Of a stretch of 64,000 bases of DNA, positions 10,770-20,041 are shown in pieces. The translations under genes and the position numbers were made by a program. Below the pieces are notes generated by a model. The model worked only from the letters and a program-made list of their open reading frames with translations, searched no databases and was not told the origin of the DNA. Source of the stretch: Nitrospirota bacterium (lineage in GTDB: Bacteria > Nitrospirota > Nitrospiria > SBBL01 > JAADHI01); contig JAJDBU010000075.1 in assembly GCA_029261195.1 (NCBI GenBank), positions 1 through 64,000 of the forward strand. Direction: 5' to 3'. Position 1 is the stretch's first letter. Every line of letters starts with the position of its first letter.

Positions 10770-12473
10770 TTGCTCAATAATTCGAGTGCGACTGACCACA
10801 CCAGCCTTCGCAAACGCAGCCTACTGATTTTTCGGCTTGCGCTGTCGATTACTTCAGGCTATTTCGTTTATTTTCTTTGTTCTTTTTTTATTTCAAAAGA
10901 GAGAGGCCGTCTGTGGAAAAACCGGCTTCACCGAAAAAATGCCCTAAAATTCAAAAACACCACACTGGCTTTAAAAGGTCTCTTGATCAAGGTCGGGCAG
11001 TTTATGAGTGCCCGCGTTGATATTCTGCCCGAAGCCTACACCGACGTCCTTTCCCTCCTACAAGATCAAGTCCCCCCTGCGGACTTCGATGAGATCAAGT
11101 CCCGCCTGACCAAGGAACTCGGTGCGCCACCAGAGGCTGTTTTTGAGACCTTTGATGTTGTTCCGATCGCATCGGCCTCTCTGGGTCAGGTGCATCGGGC
11201 GACTTTAAGAAGGACAAGCTTACTCGCCTCAGAGCCTGGCTCGTCTGAGCAGAAAACATCCGACAATGAATCGTTTGAGTTTTTATCTGTTGCAGTCAAG
11301 GTGCAATACCCCGGTATCGAAGCCATAGTCAAAACCGACCTGGAAGCGATCCGACTGATCGTTTCAGTCCTTCAGAGGTTTTTTAGGAATATTCGCTTTG
11401 ATGTCCTGATGGATGAGTTTTCCCGCATTGTTCAGCAGGAACTCAATTACATTATGGAGGGTCGGCAGGCAGAGCAGTTCCATCAAAACTTTGAGTCGGA
11501 TGAGCGCATTGTTGTGCCAAAGGTGATTTGGAGCCATACGACCTCCCGTGTCCTGACCCTTGAATTTGTCGATGGCATTAAAATCAGTCTCATTGATCAG
11601 ATTGAAAAGGCCGGTATCGACAAGGGAGAGGTCGCGACCCTGCTGGTCGAGTCCTACATGAAACAGATTCTTAAACACCGCTTTTTTCATGGGGACCCCC
11701 ACCCCGGCAATCTTTTTGTACAAAAGGGGCCTCGCCTGGTTTTTGTCGATTTCGGCCTGATGCAAAGCATCAACATCAAGATGCACCAGGGGATGCAGCG
11801 GATGATCATCGCTATTATTGATCGGGATATTCCCGCAATTTCCGGAGCCCTGCTTGATCTGGGTTTTATTTCTCGGACAGAAAAGATGGAAGGTATCGAA
11901 AAGACGGTCTGTTTTTTTATGGACCGCTATCGTGATCTTCCGCCGCGCTCCTATCAGGAAATCACGATTTCCCAAATTGCCGAGGATTTTTCAATCCTCT
12001 TTAAGATCTATCCCGGACTTCAGATCCCCAATCATTTTATTCTGGTTGGACGAACGGCGGGTATGCTCAACGGTCTCTGTTCACAGCTCGCCCCTGACTT
12101 GAATATCATTGAATTAGCGAAACCCCACGCCAAACGCTTTGTTTCTTCTGCTGACTGGAGCACGGAGTTTTTTACAAAAGGAAAAGAACTTGTCACGACC
12201 CTCCTTGCCCTTCCCGGAACCCTGAAAGACTTCCTCGATTATGCAAACAGCGGACAATTCAGAACACTGATGCACTCCGAAGATCTCTCGGACATTCTCA
12301 GTAAAATCTACGCCCTGGCTTATCGGACGATTCTGACGATCTGGGTCCTAGGCATGGCGCTTCTCTACCGGGAGAGGGTTGACGAAGCGATGAGCTTGAT
12401 TTCATTGGGCCTTGGCACTTTGATTGTCATCCCCTCACTTGTCCTGATAAGTTCTTTTCTTCGCCGGAGGTAA
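10770..12473 (+). CDS. ABC1/AarF/UbiB family protein kinase-like
   Basis: KVGQFMSARVDILPEAYTDVLSLLQDQVPP, VAVKVQYPGIE, FFHGDPHPGNLF, FVDFGLM, C-terminal TM pair. Confidence 0.93.
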   Translation: MLNNSSATDHTSLRKRSLLIFRLALSITSGYFVYFLCSFFISKERGRLWKNRLHRKNALKFKNTTLALKGLLIKVGQFMSARVDILPEAYTDVLSLLQDQVPPADFDEIKSRLTKELGAPPEAVFETFDVVPIASASLGQVHRATLRRTSLLASEPGSSEQKTSDNESFEFLSVAVKVQYPGIEAIVKTDLEAIRLIVSVLQRFFRNIRFDVLMDEFSRIVQQELNYIMEGRQAEQFHQNFESDERIVVPKVIWSHTTSRVLTLEFVDGIKISLIDQIEKAGIDKGEVATLLVESYMKQILKHRFFHGDPHPGNLFVQKGPRLVFVDFGLMQSINIKMHQGMQRMIIAIIDRDIPAISGALLDLGFISRTEKMEGIEKTVCFFMDRYRDLPPRSYQEITISQIAEDFSILFKIYPGLQIPNHFILVGRTAGMLNGLCSQLAPDLNIIELAKPHAKRFVSSADWSTEFFTKGKELVTTLLALPGTLKDFLDYANSGQFRTLMHSEDLSDILSKIYALAYRTILTIWVLGMALLYRERVDEAMSLISLGLGTLIVIPSLVLISSFLRRR

Positions 12474-12489
12474 GGCTGGAGTTCAAAAC

Positions 12490-13875
12490 ATGAAAAAACC
12501 AAATTTTATTCAACAGTTCAAGCACGCATTGATTTTATTTTTCCTGCTCTTTCTCGCGACTGCATGTCCGTCTTCGTCCGATAAAACACTCGACGAGGCA
12601 CAGGAAGCCCTCGACGACGGCCAATATACTCGTGCCCTCACCCTGGCCGACTCTATCCTTCAAAACGCGCCCGACAGCTTTGAGGCCAGCCGCATCAAGG
12701 CGCTTACTCATGTCGCACAGGCAGAGGGTGACAAAGCCCTCAATACCTATGATCTTGTTGAAACAAAACACCCTGAGAAATCGCAGACGCTCCTCAAGGA
12801 GGTTGCCATTGCAATGGTGAAGCTGTCCTTAAAAGACGAAAATTTTTTCGTTCGTAGCGCAGGGATCAAGGCGCTTGGGGAAATGGGAGATCAGCACTTG
12901 ATTCCTTTGATTATTCCCGGCCTCAGAGATTCGGCCATGTTTGTACGCTTTTTCGCTGTGGAGTCCCTGGGACAACTCGGCGGCTCAGAGGCCTTGAAGC
13001 TGATTATGGCCGCGGGGAAGGATCGTGAAGGCATGGTACGAACGGCAGCGGTGAAGGCACTCAATGACATGGGTACAGCAAAACAGGAAGGGCTTCAGTT
13101 AGGAAACCTGCTTGCTACTTTTACGGGCGATGCAGATCCCGCCGTAAGACTCTTTGCATTAGCCGCAATGTCGAAACTGGGTGACGAACAGGCCTTTCTG
13201 GCGCTTTTAAAGGGGATCAAGGACTTGGCCGATGATGACAAGATGGTCGGGGTAGTCGCCCTCGGACGCAGCAAGAACCCTCTTTCTGCAAAGCTTTTGA
13301 CCCGATACCTTGAGGAGCCTGATCAAATGTTGCGCATGGTTGCCGCAGAGGCCATGGGCGAATTTTCTTCGCCTCTGTTTTATGAGCCGCTCAAAAAAGC
13401 GCTTCGAGATCAGGATTCTGCCGTTCGAGGCGCAGCGGCCACATCGCTCGGGAAATTAGGGAATCGGGCCATCATTCCCGAATTGGAAGATTTGAGCAAA
13501 GATGCCATTCCCACTGTCCGCGTTTCTGCAGCCGAAGGCTTGAAACGTCTAGGCATCGGAAGACCGGAGCTTTATGAAGCGGCGCTTAAAGACCCGGACT
13601 ACGGGGTTCGACATTTTGCAATCGGCTCGCTCCGAAAAACCTGGGGTAAAAAGGCCATGCCGATGCTCGTCTCCGCAGCGAAAGACAGCACCCAGCGTGT
13701 CCGTTTGACGGCCATTCGGGCGATTGGCGCTCTGGGTGAGATGGAGAGTTTGCCTCTGTTAAAGGCGGCGCTGAAAGATCCCGACCAGGCAGTCAGAACC
13801 TATGCGGCAGGCAATGTTGCACGTCTAATCAATATCGCCGCTGGAATGCAGATGAAAGAGATGAAGAACGAATAA
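12490..13875 (+). CDS. HEAT-repeat lipoprotein with N-terminal TPR-like region
   Basis: Lipobox LATAC, TPR-like helices, then many repeats of ~31 aa (VRxxAxxALGxLG). Confidence 0.85.
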   Translation: MKKPNFIQQFKHALILFFLLFLATACPSSSDKTLDEAQEALDDGQYTRALTLADSILQNAPDSFEASRIKALTHVAQAEGDKALNTYDLVETKHPEKSQTLLKEVAIAMVKLSLKDENFFVRSAGIKALGEMGDQHLIPLIIPGLRDSAMFVRFFAVESLGQLGGSEALKLIMAAGKDREGMVRTAAVKALNDMGTAKQEGLQLGNLLATFTGDADPAVRLFALAAMSKLGDEQAFLALLKGIKDLADDDKMVGVVALGRSKNPLSAKLLTRYLEEPDQMLRMVAAEAMGEFSSPLFYEPLKKALRDQDSAVRGAAATSLGKLGNRAIIPELEDLSKDAIPTVRVSAAEGLKRLGIGRPELYEAALKDPDYGVRHFAIGSLRKTWGKKAMPMLVSAAKDSTQRVRLTAIRAIGALGEMESLPLLKAALKDPDQAVRTYAAGNVARLINIAAGMQMKEMKNE

Positions 13876-13896
13876 GACCTTTCGTAGGCCGCGAGT

Positions 13897-14055
13897 TTAT
13901 CTTTTGAGTGGTCGTTTCAAGAAGCAAAGAAAGGGGTGGTCCTTTTCCGCTTGATGGATGATCTGAACCAGTTCCCAGCCTTCATTTCCAAGAAAGTTGA
14001 GCTGATTGTCAATCTGAACCCCTGCGAGCTGTTCCGCTTTGTATTCCCATTTCAT
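13897..14055 (-). CDS. DUF4177-like small protein, 52 aa (absent from supplied ORF track)
   Basis: Manual translation MKWEYKAEQLAGVQIDNQLNFLGNEGWELVQIIHQAEKDHPFLCFLKRPLKR; KWEYK...LNxLGxxGWELV...FLKRP pattern of DUF4177; purine-rich GGAAGGG upstream of ATG. Confidence 0.75.
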   Translation of the reverse strand: MKWEYKAEQLAGVQIDNQLNFLGNEGWELVQIIHQAEKDHPFLCFLKRPLKR

Positions 14056-14194
14056 TGACTATCCCTTCCAGGTGTAATGCCGAGTCAGACTTAATCAGAG
14101 CTTTCTCGCAAACTCTACTTAAGTGACTACCCCTCAAGCCTGAGTATTCTATCTGGTTTTCTTTCTTTTTTGTATTATTTTACGGTCAGGAAGA

Positions 14195-14584
14195 TTACGG
14201 CAACTCGCATATTTCTTCGAGTTCTTTGAGGTAGTTTTTTTCAAGGGTAAGCAGATAGGCATAGACCCCAGGATGCTGTACTGCCATGTCAGGAAATACG
14301 AGGCCAAAGGCGTATTTTTCTCCCTTATTAATTTCTGTTGACCAGCAGATTTCCCCCCTTAGCCGGGCCTCAAAGACCTCATGGTCCGCTGAGGTCAATT
14401 TTAAATCGACCAGGAGACGATCTCCCTTTTGGCAGGGGCAATTGATGTAACCACCGAGGCCCGTCGTTGAGAGGTCTCGAATCAATATCTTTGCGGTAAG
14501 CTGGTTTTCCTGATGGGTGACATGGGCGATTGAAACAATTGGAATTCTTAATGATTTTCTACGATTATCCATCTTTTTACACAC
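14195..14584 (-). CDS. PilZ domain protein (likely start MDNRRKSLRIPI at 14572)
   Basis: RRKSLRIP (RxxxR) ... LIRDLSTTGLGGYI (DxSxxG-like) motif. Confidence 0.8.
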   Translation of the reverse strand: MCKKMDNRRKSLRIPIVSIAHVTHQENQLTAKILIRDLSTTGLGGYINCPCQKGDRLLVDLKLTSADHEVFEARLRGEICWSTEINKGEKYAFGLVFPDMAVQHPGVYAYLLTLEKNYLKELEEICELP

Positions 14585-14686
14585 TGATTAGCGAGGTCAT
14601 TTAGTAATGATCGAATATCCTTGTTTTTTATTATATCAGGTTCTAAAAGATGTGCAGCTCGCTTCAGAGCAGTCGAAGCGGTGGTT

Positions 14687-15190
14687 TTAGCGCGCTTCGA
14701 CCTGTTGATCCGTGTCGTCCTTTTTCTCAAAAAAAAGATGCAGCATCATGATCGAAACACCGATGGTAATGGCAGAATCCGCCACATTAAAGGCAGGCCA
14801 ATGATGTTGGCCGATGTAGAAATCCAAAAAATCGACAACCTCGCCAAGTCGGACACGGTCAATCATGTTTCCAATGGCTCCGCCAAAAAGCAGGGAGAGG
14901 GCAATGAGAGAGTAGGTATCGCTGGCAGGGGTTTGACGAAAAAATACAATGAGAATGCTCAGAGCGATGATCGAAACCATCCCGAAAAAAATGGCCCGAA
15001 AGGTTTCACTCTGGTCGGCCATAAAGCCAAAAGCAGCCCCGGGGTTTAAGATGTAAGTTAAGGAGAAAAAGCCTTCCATCACGATGATGGATTCATGAAG
15101 ATCAAATATATTCTGTACGATGATTTTGGTGATTTGATCAAGAATGATGGTGCTGCCGCCGATCAGAAGGAGGTAAAGATATTTACCCAT
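14687..15190 (-). CDS. lspA: lipoprotein signal peptidase II
   Basis: ILNPGAAFG, GGAIGNMIDRVRLGEVVDFLDFY, FNVADSAITIG motifs. Confidence 0.95.
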   Translation of the reverse strand: MGKYLYLLLIGGSTIILDQITKIIVQNIFDLHESIIVMEGFFSLTYILNPGAAFGFMADQSETFRAIFFGMVSIIALSILIVFFRQTPASDTYSLIALSLLFGGAIGNMIDRVRLGEVVDFLDFYIGQHHWPAFNVADSAITIGVSIMMLHLFFEKKDDTDQQVEAR

Positions 15191-18050
15191 CCACGCCCTC
15201 AAGACACATTACTTCGGAACATCGACGACAGAGGGTCGGATGGACTTCATCTGAGCCGACATCAATCTGGTAAACCCAGCAGCGTTCACACTTGTTTCCG
15301 TCTGCCAGTACAACCTGAATCGACAAGCCGAGTTCTTCATTCTGTTCGGAAAAGGCCCAGGTCTCAGGCGTCTCATTTGCTTCTATCCGTGTTGTTTTAT
15401 CCCCTTGCTTCAGTTCAACCTGAGAAACAATAAAGAGGGCGGGCAAAAATTTTTCATAGTCTTTGAGCAGGGGATAGAGGGTTGTTGTCGCCGACAAGAC
15501 AACACGGGCTTCGAGTGAATTGCCGATCTTGCGTTCCTTTCGCGCGGTCTCCGAAACCCGGGCAACCGCTTCTCGTACCTGGATGAGCTTTTCCCAGCGT
15601 TCGCTGCGTGCCGGATCGGCAGACTGGATCTTCGGAAAATTCGCCAAATGAACACTCGACTCATTCTTAAAGTCTTCCGGGAGATGTCCCCAGATTTCTT
15701 CGGCGGTAAACGAAAGAATCGGGGCCATCAGACGAACGATGCTGGAAAGAATCGTCCGCATCACCTCTTGCGCTGCCCGTCGCTCGGGCGCATTTTTAGC
15801 CGCTGTGTAAAGACGGTCTTTCAGGATGTCTAAATAAAAGGATGAGAGATCAACGGTGCAAAAATTGGTCAAGGCCTGAACAACCAGATGAAAGGACGAA
15901 TCCGCATAGGCCTCTTGTACTTTTTGATTTAAGAGGTGAAGACGATCCAGCGCCCAGCGATCAATGTCGAGAAAATCGGTACCGAGAGAGGGAGCCTTTT
16001 CTGTGGAATAGTCGGACAGATTGCCAATGAGAAAACGACAGGTGTTCCGGATTTTTCGATAGGACTCAATCAACTGTGTCAACAGATCTTGCGAAATGCG
16101 GACGTCCTCGCGAAAGTCACAGGCAGCCACCCAGAGTCGCAGAATATCTGCGCCATGCCGCTTAATGACCTCCTGCGGGGCAACCACGTTGCCGACCGAC
16201 TTTGACATTTTGTGGCCCGAGCCATCGACAACAAAACCGTGGGTTAAAACCGACTTGTAGGGTACTTTTCCATCCGTCATGAGCGAGGCCAGCATCGTAC
16301 TGTGGAACCATCCTCGATGCTGATCTGAGCCTTCCAGATAAAGATCGGCAGGCCACGACAAGCCGGGCCGTGCTTTTAGTACCGCCGCATGGCTTACGCC
16401 GGACTCAAACCAAACATCCAGAATGTCCTGTTCCTGTTTGAAATTCGAGCCGCCACATTTCGGGCAGAATGTTCCCTGAGGCAACAGCGCTTCGGCAGAG
16501 GATTCAAACCAGAGGTCACTTCCTCCCTCTTCGGCCATTCGGTCTGCAACATAGGTGATGATCTTTTCGGAGGTGAAGGTCTCTTCGCAATCGAGGCAGG
16601 AAAACGCGACAATCGGTACGCCCCAGACCCGCTGGCGGGAAATACACCAGTCAGGACGGTTTTTAATCATGCCCAGAATCCGTTCTTTTCCCCATTTTGG
16701 AATCCATTCGACATCATGCTCAATGGTTTCGAGCGCCCGCTCCCGCAGACGGTTTTCAGCCATTGAGATAAACCATTGCTCGGTCGCCCGAAAGATCACC
16801 GGTCGCTTGCAGCGCCAACAGTGGGGATAGGAGTGGTCGATCTCTCCGACATAGAGCAATGCGCCTTGGGCCTTTAGGGTTTCAATGATCATCGGATTAG
16901 CATCGAAGACCTTTTGACCCGAAAACTGCTCAGCCTCTTCAGTGAAACGGCCTCGATTATCGACAGGGGCGTAGACATCAAGCTGATATTTCAGGCCGAC
17001 TTCATAATCTTCCTGTCCATGACCGGGAGCCGTGTGAACACAGCCCGTGCCCTGTTCCAGGGTCACATGATCCCCTAAAATCACGGGCACATCGCGGTCA
17101 AGCCAGGGATGCCGACAGATCACGCCTTCAAGGTCGCTCCCGCTCAAGGATGGACCCACGACTTCATAGGATTCTGAATCCAGTCCGAGCGTCTTCATGC
17201 TTTGAACAACAAGGTCTTCAGCGATAATCAGTTCACCCGATGGGGTAAGAACACGGCGGTAAATAAATTTGGGATGGAGCGAAATCGCCTGATTGGCAAC
17301 AAGTGTCCAAGGGGTCGTGGTCCAGATTACGAAGGACGTGCCCTTGTCCGGGTCGGAAGTAAATTCCCCCTTCGACTCTTTTGTATCTTGAACTTTAAAC
17401 TTCACATAAATCGAAGGCGAAGTCCGGTCGGCATATTCAACTTCGGCCTCAGCCAGTGCGGTTTCATCAAAGGCGCACCACAATACGGGCTTCTTCCCTT
17501 TATAGACCCCACCCGTGGCGAAAACCTTTGCAAATTCACGCACAATCGCCGCTTCATAGTCGGCGGTCAAGGTCAGATAGGGATGGTCCCAATCCCCGTT
17601 GACCCCGAGTCGTTTGAATTCTTCCTTCTGGATTTCAACAAAGCGATGGGCATATTCTCGGCATTTTTTACGGATTTCATTAAGCGACATTTCCCGTTTT
17701 TTCGAACCGAGTTTTTTTAGAACCTGATGCTCAATCGGAAGACCGTGACAATCCCAGCCCGGAACATAGGGCGCATTGTAGCCACTCATTGTCTTTGATT
17801 TAACAATGATGTCTTTTAAAATTTTATTGAGGGCATGACCGATGTGGATGTGACCGTTAGCATAGGGCGGGCCATCGTGCAGAATGTATTTGCCCTCCGG
17901 CGCAGGCTTTTTTTGCAGCTTGTCGTAGAGTGCTGCCTCGTCCCAGTCCGCAAGCTGTTTCAGCTCTTTTTCGGCAAGGTTCGCCCGCATGGGGAAACGG
18001 GTTTCGGGCAGATTCAAACTTTCTTTATAGATTGATTTTTTTTTCATCAT
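15183..18050 (-). CDS. ileS: isoleucyl-tRNA synthetase
   Basis: HDGPPYANGHIHIGHALNK (HIGH), KMSKSVGN (KMSKS), C-terminal zinc-binding CERCW...CRRC. Confidence 0.97.
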   Translation of the reverse strand: MMKKKSIYKESLNLPETRFPMRANLAEKELKQLADWDEAALYDKLQKKPAPEGKYILHDGPPYANGHIHIGHALNKILKDIIVKSKTMSGYNAPYVPGWDCHGLPIEHQVLKKLGSKKREMSLNEIRKKCREYAHRFVEIQKEEFKRLGVNGDWDHPYLTLTADYEAAIVREFAKVFATGGVYKGKKPVLWCAFDETALAEAEVEYADRTSPSIYVKFKVQDTKESKGEFTSDPDKGTSFVIWTTTPWTLVANQAISLHPKFIYRRVLTPSGELIIAEDLVVQSMKTLGLDSESYEVVGPSLSGSDLEGVICRHPWLDRDVPVILGDHVTLEQGTGCVHTAPGHGQEDYEVGLKYQLDVYAPVDNRGRFTEEAEQFSGQKVFDANPMIIETLKAQGALLYVGEIDHSYPHCWRCKRPVIFRATEQWFISMAENRLRERALETIEHDVEWIPKWGKERILGMIKNRPDWCISRQRVWGVPIVAFSCLDCEETFTSEKIITYVADRMAEEGGSDLWFESSAEALLPQGTFCPKCGGSNFKQEQDILDVWFESGVSHAAVLKARPGLSWPADLYLEGSDQHRGWFHSTMLASLMTDGKVPYKSVLTHGFVVDGSGHKMSKSVGNVVAPQEVIKRHGADILRLWVAACDFREDVRISQDLLTQLIESYRKIRNTCRFLIGNLSDYSTEKAPSLGTDFLDIDRWALDRLHLLNQKVQEAYADSSFHLVVQALTNFCTVDLSSFYLDILKDRLYTAAKNAPERRAAQEVMRTILSSIVRLMAPILSFTAEEIWGHLPEDFKNESSVHLANFPKIQSADPARSERWEKLIQVREAVARVSETARKERKIGNSLEARVVLSATTTLYPLLKDYEKFLPALFIVSQVELKQGDKTTRIEANETPETWAFSEQNEELGLSIQVVLADGNKCERCWVYQIDVGSDEVHPTLCRRCSEVMCLEGVDG

Positions 18051-18280
18051 TAGGCGGGGGGGATAGTAGCACCGGCCTTAAAAAATTGTCAACGATTGAG
18101 ACGAACTGCGCCTACATTATTCCGCCCAATCGAGATAAGGCCATCCTCCACAGTGGTTTCAAAGCGGCCGAAGCGCTCCCGAAACCTGCGGATCAGCTGC
18201 AAAAAATATTTATCCTGATGGCGTGCCCAGACCGGGCACGATTTTTCGCTCTACAAGCAAGATACCATCCACGAATACTA

Positions 18281-18320
18281 AAAAAAAATGCCATACCCCT
18301 CTTCTTAAAGGGTACGGCAT
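18281..18320 (-). terminator. Rho-independent terminator downstream of citrate synthase gene
   Basis: On minus strand ATGCCGTACCC-loop-GGGTATGGCAT followed by T-run. Confidence 0.7.
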
Positions 18321-18394
18321 CATCGCCAATGCACGGCAACTACAGCACTGTAAGTTGCCGTCACAAAATTGTACCTTCATTCAAGGAATGAGGG

Positions 18395-19531
18395 TCAAGC
18401 CTTTCGATCTTCAATCGGAAGATAGCCCACGCCGTGGTCTCCCTCATAGATTGCTGTCGGTCGGAAGATATGGTTATCTTTCACCTGCTCGATCCAGTGA
18501 GCCAACCATCCGGAAACGCGGGACATTGCGAAAATTGGAGTAAAAAAGTCCGTTTCGATGCCCATCTTTTGATAAAGAATACCCGAATAGAAATCAACAT
18601 TGGCATAGACCTTCTTTTTAGCAAGAAATTCTTCTCCAACACGCTCAACCTCGACAGCAACCTCATAAAGGGGAGAGGTGCCGAGATGGGCGAACAGTCG
18701 TTTCGCTAATCTTTGCAAAATGATCGCCCTGGGATCTTTCACCTTATAAACCCGATGACCGAGTCCCATAATGCGTTCATTCGCCGCAACCTTTGCTTCA
18801 ATATGAGGGCGAACCTTGTCAACAGTTCCGATCTCCTCAAGCATTCTGAGTACTTTTTCGTTTGCGCCACCGTGCAAGGGCCCCATCAGGGTACCGACCG
18901 CAGATGAGACCACCGCGTAAGGATTGGAAAGTGTCGAGGCCGTGACCAATCCACTGAAGGTCGAGGCATTCATCGTGTGCTCTGCGTGAAGAATGAGGCA
19001 GGTATCAAAGATCTCGGCCATCACCTTGTCGGGTACCTTTTCGGTCAGCATGTAGAGGAAGTTCTCGGTATGCGACAAGTCATCCCTCGGCTGTACATTG
19101 TCATCTCCCCGTCTGAGACGGGCATAGGCGGCAACAATCGTGGGGAGTTTAGCGAGGAGACGAACGGAGGAGATATAGCGGGTTTCCTCATCCTGAACAT
19201 CCTTGTCGGGGTAGAACATGCCCAGGGCCGCAACGGCGGCCTGAAGGGCATCCATCGGGTGACCCGATTCGGGCAGACATTTAATCAAATCGGTAATACG
19301 GTACTTGATGCGTCGGTGAAACCTGAGATCCTGATCAAATTTTTCCAGTTGTGATGCCGTCGGCAGTTTTCCAAACAGAAGGAGGTAGGCTGTTTCAATA
19401 AAGCAGCTTTTCTCTGCCAGGGTTTCAATATGAATACCGCGATATTCGAGTAGTCCCTTCGTGCCGTCCAGGTAACTCACCTTAGACCGCGCCGCAGGAA
19501 CGCCCGCCAAACCAGGTAAAAACTCAGCCAT
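18395..19531 (-). CDS. gltA: citrate synthase
   Basis: MAEFLPGLAGVPAARSKVSYLDGTKGLLEYRG..., LHAEHTMNASTF, GPLHGGANEKV, MGLGHRVYKVKDPRA; AGGAGG SD just upstream of the 19531 ATG. Confidence 0.95.
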   Translation of the reverse strand: MAEFLPGLAGVPAARSKVSYLDGTKGLLEYRGIHIETLAEKSCFIETAYLLLFGKLPTASQLEKFDQDLRFHRRIKYRITDLIKCLPESGHPMDALQAAVAALGMFYPDKDVQDEETRYISSVRLLAKLPTIVAAYARLRRGDDNVQPRDDLSHTENFLYMLTEKVPDKVMAEIFDTCLILHAEHTMNASTFSGLVTASTLSNPYAVVSSAVGTLMGPLHGGANEKVLRMLEEIGTVDKVRPHIEAKVAANERIMGLGHRVYKVKDPRAIILQRLAKRLFAHLGTSPLYEVAVEVERVGEEFLAKKKVYANVDFYSGILYQKMGIETDFFTPIFAMSRVSGWLAHWIEQVKDNHIFRPTAIYEGDHGVGYLPIEDRKA

Positions 19532-19706
19532 CTTCGTATCCTCCTTAGAAAACATATTCAGGTAATGAATATAGAGTTTAGCCGAATTCGGCATAGAGGA
19601 CAAGAAGACTGATATAGGTCTTCCAGAATGCAAGTCTATTTTGTATGTCAACCGATTTCCATCTCATCCGTTATAGTCGCTAGAAGTCAAAATAAATAAG
19701 GAGGAT

Positions 19707-19982
19707 TTGAAAATGAAAAAGGTTTTGTTGCTTGGAATAATGACAATGGTGTTGATAACGGGTCGAGAAGTGATGGCGGAAAGCGAAGTGATGAGCGGGG
19801 ATGCCAGCGGAAATATTCAGAGGCGGCAAACTCAGATCACAGCTGGGCATGATGACGCTACCGACAGAAAAATTGTAAAACGCCATGGAAAAATTCGACG
19901 CCATGTTCGAGATCATCGAAAACACCGCCGCTTGCATCATCGGCGGCATCACAACGCCCGGGTTCATATTCTCGTAGGGTAA
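19707..19982 (+). CDS. small putative secreted protein with His/Arg-rich C-terminus
   Basis: Signal-peptide-like N-terminus MKMKKVLLLGIMTMVLITG; GGAGG upstream; basic His-rich tail. Other frames are partly open, so uncertain. Confidence 0.4.
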   Translation: MKMKKVLLLGIMTMVLITGREVMAESEVMSGDASGNIQRRQTQITAGHDDATDRKIVKRHGKIRRHVRDHRKHRRLHHRRHHNARVHILVG

Positions 19983-20041
19983 GTTGCGGGTCATTTTTTT
20001 GCGGGCTATACTCAACGGGAATTAGATGGATATGTTAAACG

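Noticed and set aside
11364-11975. 203-aa minus-strand ORF inside the UbiB gene
   Set aside because: Antisense shadow ORF of a clearly conserved protein; no domain signature.
14548-14730. 60-aa minus-strand ORF overlapping the lspA 3' end
   Set aside because: Overlaps the conserved lspA C-terminus in another frame and the PilZ start; no homology pattern.
17202-17720. 172-aa plus-strand ORF antisense to ileS
   Set aside because: Shadow ORF; ileS motifs are intact on the other strand.
17930-18391. 153-aa plus-strand ORF between ileS and gltA
   Set aside because: Overlaps the ileS start, the orphan hairpin and the gltA terminator; no family resemblance. A minus-strand peptide ...FLQLIRRFRERFGRFETTVEDGLISIGRNNVGAVRLNR ending at 18089 looks protein-like, but lacks an ATG and I could not assign it.
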